A stretch of 64,000 bases of DNA from Acorus gramineus (lineage: Eukaryota > Streptophyta > Magnoliopsida > Acorales > Acoraceae): positions 8,029,873 through 8,093,872 of the forward strand of contig CM060847.1 in assembly GCA_030737835.1 (NCBI GenBank), read 5' to 3'. Below the pieces are notes generated by a model, which was not told where the DNA came from, searched no databases, and was given only the letters and a program-made list of their open reading frames with translations. Made by a program: the position numbers and the translations under genes. This document shows positions 46,601 through 56,188 of the stretch, one piece after another (within the stretch, counting starts at the first letter, position 1; each line of letters begins with the position of its first letter).

Positions 46601-46836
46601 GCACCGGCGGATGTTAAATACAAAGCGGAGGTGGACGTCGATGGAGGTCGGGATTTGCTCTTGCACCGGCGAATGTTGACGACGAAGCCGAGGAGGCTGT
46701 CAACGGAAGTTGGGATCCATTTTTGCACCGATGGATGTTGAGGACGAAGTGGAAGTGGACGTCGATGGAGGTCAGGATCCATTCTTGCACCGATGGATGT
46801 CGACGACGAAGCGGAGGCGGACAGAGAGAGTGAGGG
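46601..46836 (+). repeat. 62-bp tandem repeat, about 3.7 copies
   Basis: GCACCGGCGGATGTT-type starts occur at 46601, 46663, 46725 and 46787, exactly 62 bp apart. The units are GC-richer than the surroundings (GACGAAG..GAGG..GACGTCGATGGAGGTC). Since 62 is not a multiple of three, continuous open frames are unlikely to be selected. Confidence 0.9.
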
Positions 46837-47092
46837 TGGAATGAGAAGAGAGAAGGGAAATTAAAAAGAGAGAAGAAAGATGCATGTTTTAGAAAATGTG
46901 AAGGTGGTGAGCTTTGAGTCTTTGATAAGAAATTTTTATAAGATTATGAACTTGGAAATAAACCAAATAATAGGTTGTGGGGTAAAAAAGGTGGTGCTCA
47001 AAATAAAATGGATAGTTGGACTATCCGTACCCTTTGCAGATCGGACCAAATCCTGCAAAATTCTATATTAAGCGGCAAACGACAGATCCCGA

Positions 47093-49500
47093 TAAATATA
47101 GGCATACCAGTGTGCTGATTGTAAACAAACAGGCATTTTTTAGATAGATCCCCAGGTTCTATAAGTTTTACAAAATGACCTCTATATATGTTATAAAAAA
47201 GTCTGTAATTTTTATAACCAGGTCCCTAACAAAAAATTGCTAATTTTGCCTTTTCCTGGGCTTTCTGCATATGGACTCCCCGGTTCTATCAGTTTCACAA
47301 CTAAACCTTATTTGCATTACAAATAGGTCACTGATCCAGATTACAAGATTTATAAGTAGATCTCTAATTTCAAAACATGACTTCTCAAACTTTAAATTTC
47401 ATGAAACTTCATCCAAAGATTTTTCAGACCATTAAAATACCCATAAAATTATATAAAATATAAATATTTTGGTCACATTAATAAATATAAAAATTACAAA
47501 TGGAATCGGATCTATTTAAGTCCATAAAATTGTTGATAGATGTCTTGCTTTTGAATTTAAAATTTGTTCTATTTCTTTTTTTTTTTCTAGTTTGACTATG
47601 GATCTATATGTATCAATTTTTCTTTAGACGTGAAAATAAGTATTTTTTAGTTTTTTTTAAGGCAATGTTTTTTTTATTGATTAATTAGATTGTTTTTAGG
47701 AGGATTGGTAATCGATATTTTAATAGGTAGTGGTCAAAAATTGGATTATACGATCTACTGTGCATGCTCTCATTGAAGGTAATGGTAGAATTTTTTTTTG
47801 TGGTCTAAGTTTTGGTTGGTAAAAATGATTGAGTCTAAAACTTTCCAAAAATTAATATCCTTGAAAGATAAGGAATAAATGTTTTATTTTATTTTATTTT
47901 TAATATAACTTTGAGTGGATATTCACTTAATGTTAGGTATAGTCCTACATACAACCCCAAATACAGTTATCATATATTTTAATTTTTAAAAAATAGTAAA
48001 CATTGCACCACTTTAAATTTAATATACTTATTTTTAATAAATGTTAAAAAATATTAACAAGGTATATATCTTACCTACGAAGGTATATACATCGTAAGAT
48101 GACTATTAAATGACTGAAAAGATATATGAGGGTGTATTTCGAGTTGTAAAAGTTATTGTTATATGAAAAATAAGTATATGTTAAAATACAATAATATATT
48201 TTTTATTTCAAAAATATAAAATATACATAATAGAATCCCAGTTATCAAACATTATTTTTATTTTAAAAAAATCATTTATAATAATATGTACTCTTTGTTA
48301 TCTTCCTATTATTATATAAAGGAGCTTATATAATTCATTTAATCGCGCATATTACTGAGATGGGCGTACCAGTCTGCCGATTGTGGACAAAAATGAACAT
48401 TTTGCAGATAGACGCCCAGGTGCTAGAGATTTCACGAACAAGTCTGTTCCTTCATTCCGAACAAAAATGGGCGAACCATTTTGTCCTTTTCTGCGGTATT
48501 TGCAGATAGGCCCCCAGATTCCAACAGTTTTACAATTGGACCCCTATATTTATTATAGAGAGGTCCCTCATAGTTATAACCAGGTCCCTAAAAACATGCA
48601 GCTAATTTTATCTTTTCACGGCTGCCCCCAGATTCTACCTGTTTCACAACCAGATTAGTATTTGTGTTACAAACAAGTCTCTCATTCAGATATTTAGATT
48701 TATAATCAAGTCCCTGATATCAAAACACCACTTCTCAAACTTCAAATTTCATGAAACTTCAACCAATGTTTTTGTTGCGTTAATGATCAGAAAACTAACT
48801 ATTCTATAAATTTTCATAAATCATTCTTCATTTCACGCAGTAAGTGTATCCACCTGTTTTTGACTATCTCTCTCTCCTCCACCCTTCAATAAGGGATCAT
48901 GACTTCCGATAAAAAGATTTAAATCAGTTTTTTTTATTAGTATCATAAATATTATAATATTAGTTATTTTTTATTATTAGTATATAAATATTATAAAATT
49001 GGTTATTAAATATTTTTAATTAAGATACCTATAAAATTATAAAATAAATATTTTAGTCTTATTTAATAAATACTAAAAGTACGAATGGAATTAGATCCAT
49101 TTAAGTCCATAAAGCACAGCAGGTAGGACTCAGGAGTCACCCAACAGGGTACTTTCCGAATTTACTAGACGAATGTACATGCATTAGACAAATGGATACA
49201 TATGCATGCATGCATTTGCTGGACGTTTTGCATATAGGGCCCTAGATTGTATACTATACATAAAGCGCTGTCGATCCTAAAGAATTGGGCGTATTTTGTC
49301 TTCTAGAGATGTTTGCATATCAACTCCTAGATTCTAGCGTTTTAACTGGATGACCTCTATTTATGTTACAAAAAGATCCATAATATTATAACCACATCTC
49401 TCATAAAAATTGGCTATTTTTATCCCTTTTGGGGCTGTTTGCAGATCCACCCCCAAATTCTAGAGGTTTCACAAACAGACCCTTATACCCTATAAACAGG
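47093..49500 (+). repeat. Dispersed repeat family, three direct copies
   Basis: Copies begin near 47093, 48359 and 49220. Shared blocks in order include CGTACCAGT.TGC.GATTGT, TTTTGCAGATAG..CCCCAG, TTTTACAA.T.GACC.CTATAT, ATAACCAGGTCCCTAA, CTTCTCAAACTT.AAATTTCATGAAACTTC and GAATxGGATCxATTTAAGTCCATAAA. Copies 1 and 2 cover most of the blocks and copy 3 is partial. Intervening AT-rich DNA includes remnants of the TATACCTCGTTA foldback family near 48060. No coding capacity. Confidence 0.65.
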
Positions 49501-49812
49501 TTCATGTTAATCTTATTCATTCAATTTCTTGGAGGCTATATTTATATGAACTCTAATGTTTTTTCACACTCATTTTATTAGCATAATTTTCACAAAACTC
49601 AATACTACATGCAAAGCGCGTACATCAAACTAGTATTTTATAAAGTGAGATGATATGTATATTTTAATGAATTTGATCATTTTATAGAATCGGTGTCAAA
49701 TTACATATTTTGTTTTACAAAATATAAGTGAGATTACACCGTATGTAACATATAGCTTAAATCTTTTTTTCTTGATTTTTGTATTATAAACATTTTTAAC
49801 AACTACTGAGAG

Positions 49813-50260
49813 ACCGTTTGGATAGAGACATAAGCTATTCTAGGGTTTATACCTATTCCAGGAATTGTTGACTTTATCAATGGAACAAGAGATTTTGTGT
49901 TTGATTGTGTTTTCAGTTATTCTCATTGGGAAACGTAATAATAAAGGTTGCAGTGTTTGGTTGATGAAGAATAAGATATGAATAAGGTGTAAAAAGTTGA
50001 TTTGACATGTGGGCCCCATTGATGTATAAGAGGTGATGACAGGTGATTTGAAATAATAAAAAAAAAAAACTGTGGGACCCACTTATGATTGTTGTTGGAA
50101 TATGCTAATTCTATGTAAAAGGAGGGATTACTATACCCCTTAATTCTTGGTTATTCCGGCATACAGATTCCTTCTTATACCCTTCATCCAAACGCCATTT
50201 TTTTGCCTATTTCATGTCTATTCCTGTTTATTCCCCCTCTATTCCTATAGCCAAACGGGC
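49813..50260. mobile_element. hAT-like MITE, 448 bp
   Basis: The left end ACCGTTTGGATAGAGAC pairs with the right end CTATAGCCAAACGGGC. CTGAGAG flanks both sides exactly (49806-49812 and 50261-50267); with one mismatch it extends to the 8 bp expected for hAT. No ORF. A decayed relative lies at 44648. Confidence 0.85.
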
Positions 50261-50341
50261 CTGAGAGTTATGCAATACCCCAACATCGATTTTGTTGATA
50301 TAATTAAAAATATGTTTTCCCTTTTTTATCTTTTAAAAATA

Positions 50342-50850
50342 TGGTTAAAGACATTTGCATCCCTACATACATGGATAATCTCATATAAGTTCCTATGAGA
50401 GTTGCAGCATATGCATGAATCCCTGAAAACTCACAAAAACCTAATTATCATCATCGGGTTAAAATTTCATTCAAATTTGACAGAATATTTTATTACAATG
50501 TAATTGTGTAAACATTATACTCTCCATAAATAATCATAAAAACAAATTAGTCCATGCAAAAATCATATTATCTTTGTAAAACTTTCAATGTTTCTTCATT
50601 TAATTTATTTAAGTATTGATTGAAAATAGTTAAAAATTTAAGGATAATTTAATCGTTTCATGATTATAGTTTAAAATTAAGTATGGTAGATTGAGTTATG
50701 ATTAATTTTTATTCAAATCAGATATGTAAACGGATTTTTATGAGTTTTCAAGGACTTGTATGTCCGTCCGAAAAAATAACTTGAGAAAGGTTTTTGATAA
50801 GGGCTTACATGAGATTATTCATATTTACACATACTTGAAAGTTTTAACCC
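50342..50850. mobile_element. Mutator-like foldback element, 509 bp, 9-bp target duplication
   Basis: TTAAAAATA flanks the element exactly at 50333-50341 and 50851-50859. Inverted ends share GGTTAAA, AATAATCTCAT(A/G)TAAG and TCC(C/T)TGAAAACTCA(C/T)AAAAA. Internal blocks (AATTGTGTAAACATTATACT, AATAATCATAAA.ACAAATTAGTCCATGCAAAA) are shared with the 1.2-kb element at 61339, so both belong to one family. Confidence 0.9.
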
Positions 50851-50869
50851 TTAAAAATACCTGTCAGCC

Positions 50870-50955
50870 GTCACTAACATGACACGTGTGCTGTCAAAAG
50901 CGCGGCCACGACTGATTATGTCCATCAGTACCGGACGTCCTATATAAGGTACATA
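50870..50955 (+). promoter_or_regulatory. Promoter-like cluster without an obvious gene
   Basis: CACGTGT (ACGT-core, G-box-like) at 50884, then CCGGACGTCC and the TATA-like CCTATATAAGGT at 50939-50950. No open frame with family resemblance follows. It could be a displaced or orphan promoter, or chance. Confidence 0.25.
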
Positions 50956-50959
50956 GACC

Positions 50960-52030
50960 ACTCACATGATGAGACAATCTTTTGGAATATGCCCTCGTCT
51001 ACTGCTTTAGTTTTAAAAATATGCTCTGTTCTTTCTAATGTAATTATTGGAGCACTGGAAAATGAACATAAACAGCCCCAAAAAATATAGCCCCGTTTTT
51101 GTGCATATACACGATTTTTTTCTAGCACATCAGAGAAAAACTGTGCATGTTGTCAAGGAGGAAAAGTATTTGAATTCTGTATGTGAACAAGCAAATTAAT
51201 ATACAGTGGAAAACTGCATTTCAGAATTCAGGGTCCATATCAAGCGGCGATTGTTTTCCTGTTACAAGAACTTATTTTGACTGCTACTAAAGATGGTCTA
51301 TCCTATATAATACACAGTTTAAAGAAACCTCATGAAAATGCTCCCATCTTATTTGTTATTAACAAAAAAATAAACATGTATCCAAATTTTCCTGAAAACT
51401 TCTCTGCTTTCCTTCTAATTTTGCAACTTCATCACAACTTATACATGCATGAGGTTCTGCTTTGTTATTATACAAGAATGTGACCCAAAAACCTCTTTGT
51501 TTTTTTTTTTTTTTTGAAATAAGGTAGAACTTGCTACCAACATTTCTATTAAAAAAAATAAATGTATAAGTCCAAATCGGAGGTGAGAGGAATAAAGAAA
51601 TAACCAAATTTATTGCTCACTAAAATATTAATGTATGTTAATAATTTGTTTGCATTTGGTCCTTTTTCCAACTGTAGTCAAAGAGAATATTAATATGATA
51701 TGTGGTTGCCAAATAATTAAAAAAAAAAAAAGGATAAATGAGAATGACAACTAAATATATCAGATGGTTCATTATATAGGCTGGAAATTACATATATAAG
51801 AAGACGAGAACCAATGCATTCATGGTTCAATCTCCAGTAGTACATTTACATGAGACAAAATAGACACAAACCATACAGAATAAGGGAAATACATTTTACA
51901 AGCTTGTTTCATATGCTTCATTGCTTCTACTGCCCATCGACAATCTTCACATAAGAAGAGAGGCGGTCCTATATATATATATATATATAATCATCTTTAG
52001 TGATGTAGCTAGCCCTGTCTGGCCTACGCT
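50960..52030. other. Intergenic, no gene seen
   Basis: AT-rich with T-runs near 51500 and an (AT)n run at 51971-51989. It ends at the last exon of the RADIALIS-like gene on the minus strand. Confidence 0.5.
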
Positions 52031-53218
52031 TCATTGCAACTTCAGGTACCTGAGGAGCCTGCTTCAAAGGAGAAATATCAATATATGTTAAAATTATTTT
52101 TTAGTGGGGAATCAGTAACAAGACAAATTCCATTAAATGAACCATTAATTTCTCGTTTGTCAGATTTTATGGTTTTGCAATACATGCAAACAAGTGTCAT
52201 AAGCACCAAAAAAAGAAATGGCAAAGAAGAGTACATCATCTGAAGCAGATACAACCAAACATTGAAAACAGAGAAGATGGTTAAATAGAAGCCGACACCC
52301 TTTGATCTGACATATACAGAGGCCTGAAGAACCTCACAAATAAGGTGGCCATCTGGTTCTATTAGCTAGACATTACAGTCTTACTTGATAAAAAGCTAAA
52401 TGGTGGGATTAGGGAGACAAGGGACCGGGCAAGTGGTAAGAGAACAATTAACTCACTTTTAACTCAAAAAGTGAGAATTTTTTTATATTGATTTTAACAA
52501 ACATGAATAAGGACAGAATCCATAGATTTTTTTATTATTAAATAAATAAAAAGTAAGTTTTAGTTATATTACACTAAAAAATAAAATAAAATAAAATATG
52601 GATGGATCTTTTCTTTTCTTTTCTTCTTTTTTTTTTTTAATTTTTTTTATTTTTTTTGTGGGGAGGGGGGGAGCACGTGCAGAGGGGAGAAGGGATTAGA
52701 TCTCATGTGGGGCTTTGCTGGTTTCAGCTAATGACAGGATAAGAGGGCAGGAGATCAGGCGAACGAGGATATCTTATGAATGAAAAGTATGTATTGACCT
52801 CTTCTCCTCTGTTTATGCAATAGTGGCTCAACTAACAGAACAGAAAATAGAGGAGATTAGAGAGAAATTAATAAGATACAAGTGTTTTGAAATGTAATAT
52901 AAAGATGATGATGAGGGATTGATTAGTAGAAGAAGAAGGAAGTGTATGTATTGACCTCTGCTCTTCGTCGGTGCTGACAACCTTGGAAGCGCCGGAGGAC
53001 TTGTAAATGGGGAGTGGGACCTGATCGGATTCGATGCGCCTGAGATCTTCCAAGAGGATGTCGTAGTGCCTCTTCACGTCCTCGACGGACTTTCCACGGA
53101 CCGCCTTGGCCACATTGTGCCAGCGGTCCGCAGTGTCCTTGTCATACACAGCCAGCGCCCTCTCGAATCGCTTGTTTTCCTCCCTTGACCACGTCGAGCT
53201 CGAGCTCCTCGATGACAT
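52031..53218 (-). CDS. RL: RADIALIS-like single-MYB (SANT) protein (2 exons)
   Basis: Exon 1 is 53218-52956 and exon 2 is 52058-52031, giving 96 residues. Exon 1 carries [20 protein letters not shown], then [20 protein letters not shown] and [20 protein letters not shown], the single MYB/SANT domain of the RADIALIS/RL family. The donor GTCAAT follows CAGAG. The acceptor TTTGAAGCAG precedes a 28-bp terminal exon encoding LLRYLKLQ and a stop, the short tail common in these proteins. RAD proteins compete with larger MYBs for DRIF/DIV partners in petal symmetry, fruit and growth control; the role here is inferred. The ATG at 53218 is chosen because upstream in-frame sequence crosses the TATA box. 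Confidence 0.93.
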
Positions 53219-53356
53219 CCTTTTTTCTCTTCTCTTACTACGAACGATGGAATTGGAAGTGACAAGGGTGGTCAGGGAGAGGGAGAGATGGGAATGTGGG
53301 AGAGTTGAGCTGTTGAGTGGTGGTGGTGGTGGTGGATGGATGGAGGGTATGTGCTC

Positions 53357-53367
53357 CTTATATATAG
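53357..53367 (-). promoter_or_regulatory. TATA box of the RADIALIS-like gene
   Basis: Minus-strand CTATATATAAGG lies about 140 bp before the start codon, with a pyrimidine-rich leader containing a CCA repeat (53317-53336) between. Confidence 0.7.
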
Positions 53368-53374
53368 GACGAGG

Positions 53375-56083
53375 GGGGTCATGTGGTGGAGCCAGTTGGA
53401 GGGCGAATATATCTTGGCTTTGGGGAAAAAGAAACCAACTTCCGTCGCAGAGTAGAGAGAATAAACATGTCATGTATTTCTTTGGAACCACACGATTCTA
53501 CTTATTACATTTCAAGAGAGGGCCAGACCAGAACAATAGTATTATTCATCCAGTGTAAAAAATTAGAAATGAAAAATAATAGTAACCAAGGTTGGGATGG
53601 CAACCATTCGTTAAATTTGGCAACTGACCCCCGAGGGAGATGAGATGTTGACATGACATTATATATTAAACCGGTCCCGATTTATTCAGCAGAAAATGCA
53701 TTAAATTTTATCGTACGTGGTCCCACCGTATTCAGAGGGAGGGGGGGGGGGATCACGAGCGGGGGATCCGTACTTCCAGGTTTCTTTTTATTTCAATTGT
53801 GCTTTTTCAGTAACACTGCTTTTGGTACTTTGGATGAATCGAGCCAGGCAGGCAGCACTGGTGTTTTTATGTGTGCAGATGGATGGATGGATGGCCGACA
53901 CTTTTTTTTTTTTTTTTAAATAATTATTATTCACCGGTTTGTTTAGAAGAAGAACCCAAAAAGGATCACTGGTTGGATTGAAGTGGTGAATGGAAGCGTC
54001 CGTACTTTGATACATTCGTCAGCTCCCTGCAAATAATTACAGGTGGCAGTGGTGTCAGTGAGAGGGAATCCATCTCTCTTCACAGGGTGCTTTTTTCTAC
54101 CGTGGTTCCTTTCCTCTCTTTGGTTGATATCCAATCAACTACCTCACCGTTGAGGGTGTAACTACCCCTTTTTTTTTTCTTTGTTTTTGTGCGTTTGTTT
54201 TTCTCTCTATTCCTCTCACCTCTCATTTGAACTTATAATTACGTTTTGCTTAATAATAATGACAATAATCATGTTTTGCTCAATAAAAATGACGATAATA
54301 AGAGTCTACTTTTTTTTTAAAAAAAAAAACAATGACATGGTTCTGGTAAATCATAATCAACACCTCATGAGTGAAAACAAATAGGTGGTAGGTAGGTAGC
54401 TTAATCCCCTACAAAGATTAAGGCAACATGTTTGCCTTTATATGGGTTTTGTAGATATAATAGGGTTTGGGTAATCATTTCAGTAACATCATTCATTTAT
54501 TTATTTTCCTTGTCTTCCTAACAATTAAAAGATGGTAGGCTACCTAAAAGCAGATTAATAGCTGTTGTGTCCATTTATATCATCTTTATCCCAAGAAGAG
54601 GGATGAGATGGGGTGTTTTGGTTTTGGGTGCTGAGGGAGCCGGCAGCACTTTGTATGGCATCTGTCCAAAGATGGAATTTTCTGTGTAAAGAAATACGTC
54701 TTTTTCCTCCCATATATTAGAAAAACATATAACACAATTCAATCAAAGAAATGGGCGTTCCGTTGCCACGAGCTTCACGACTTTTTTCAAGCCCTCTGTT
54801 TTCTTTTATTCCAAAAGGCATCCTATCTATCTATCACCATGGTCTTCAACACGGTTATATGGTGTGGCCAGACCTTTTTAGTTTATGGTTGCAGTCGCAA
54901 TCAAGATGCCAATATGATAAGATACCATCTTAGCATGTTAAGAATCTTGTCAATAGGAATCTAAGAGAAGCAATAATAGTGGTTTTTCAAAGATAAACAA
55001 AAAAAAAAAAAAAAAAAAAGGAAAAAAAACAAGGGAAGATCAAGATAACTGGTGACATGAAAACTTTATGGTATGGCGAGGTAAATTTTGACCAAGTTAT
55101 TTAATGCAGTAAGAATATTTGCAAAGACAGAGCAAATCTTATGAATGGGACACTGATAAAGAAAAACAAATAGAAATGGGTATTTTATAATATAGTATTT
55201 GTTTAACATTGTGGCATTGTTCATTACAAGGGGCAAAAAAGAATAAGAAAAAACTGTTTACCTGTAACTGCTGATTTTTGTCAAGTCCGGCAATGATGGA
55301 TGACAAAACTGTGGTCTGGAAAGGCCATGGAAAAAGATCGAATTTGAAAAGGAAAACCCAGCAAAGATCGAATATCGGCATGAATCTAAAAGAGAGACCT
55401 GCTTTTCATATCTTATATGCCTTCAAGCAAGTTGGTTTGGAGAACCTCAATCTTGGGCCCCAATGTTGTTGTCACCTTTCTGCCACTTGTGCCCAGCTTT
55501 AACTCATCATCACTGCTAAAATCCATGAAAGTCACTCCTCCGAAATTGGAAGGGGAATAACAAGGGTTGGAATTATCAGGAGGATGCATGCTCTAGCACC
55601 CTGGATGGATAATCCCATACATTGGAATTAGCTTCTCACTTGCCTGTTTATGTTCAAGATATTGCTCTATTGTCTCGGTGTGACATGACTCATCTACTGT
55701 TCAAAACCCGTCTCCCACTTGTTCCCTGGAAAGGACACATAATTCCCACCTCAATTCGATGAGACTGGGATAAGCGTATTATTGCCTCATCATTTAATAG
55801 CCCTCCCTCTCTCTCTTTATCTCTGTCGCTTTCTCTGTAAATTTCATTTCCATGTGATCTCGAACAATTACATCACTAACTACAGAAGACAAACAGTGTT
55901 AAAAAAATAATGAGGGCATAAACGAGCTAATATCCTGTAGTCAACAAAGTTTTGATTATGCAATATAATACCTGGGCACATTTGGTCACTCTTTGATTGT
56001 CACCTTGCCTTCTAGAATTTTGGTCACTTCAGGATTAAAATATAATGAGTAAAACATTGATTTTGATTCCTCACTAATAATAT
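53375..56083. other. Intergenic, no gene supported
   Basis: Homopolymers at 53740 (G), 53900 (T), 54170 (T) and 54999 (A). On the minus strand a 57-codon frame (55588 down to a stop at 55413) has a protein-like composition but no recognised family. Confidence 0.4.
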
Positions 56084-56188
56084 TATGTTCATCAAATGGG
56101 ATTGGACCCGTAGCTCAATGTTTGAACCATGAGGTCATGGGTTCGAGTCTCAATCTTTACCTAACAAAAAAAAGTCATATGTTCATCA
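56084..56188 (+). mobile_element. Small tRNA-derived SINE-like insertion with 11-bp duplication
   Basis: TATGTTCATCA occurs exactly at 56084-56094 and 56178-56188. The 83 bp between hold a degenerate pol III A box (CCGTAGCTCAATG), a B box (GGGTTCGAGTC) and an A-rich tail. There are no matching acceptor-stem halves, so it is not a tRNA gene. Confidence 0.75.

Larger units (their letters stand above)
45512..47060. mobile_element. Inverted-repeat element carrying two minisatellites
   Basis: The left end (TTGCAGATGGGGGCGGATAT, then CACCACCCCATTTATATT) and the reverse complement of the right end (CTGCAAAGGGTACGGATAGT, then ATCCATTTTATTTTGAGCACCACC) align imperfectly over about 70 bp. The element is bracketed by TTCTATATGAAGCGG (45497-45511) and TTCTATATTAAGCGG (47061-47075), 14 of 15 identical. 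Inside are a 92-bp dimeric minisatellite and a 62-bp minisatellite. No transposase seen. Mutator-like elements often carry subterminal repeats, but a 15-bp flank repeat is longer than their usual 9-11 bp, so the class is uncertain. Confidence 0.55.

Noticed and set aside
53219-53491. In-frame N-terminal extension of the RADIALIS-like protein from an ATG at 53491
   Set aside because: It runs across the TATA box at 53357-53367 and a CCA repeat; family members start at the MxSxSxSSxW block.
56105-56170. tRNA gene
   Set aside because: A and B boxes are present but the acceptor stem and anticodon arm do not pair, and the segment sits between an 11-bp target duplication with an A-rich tail.
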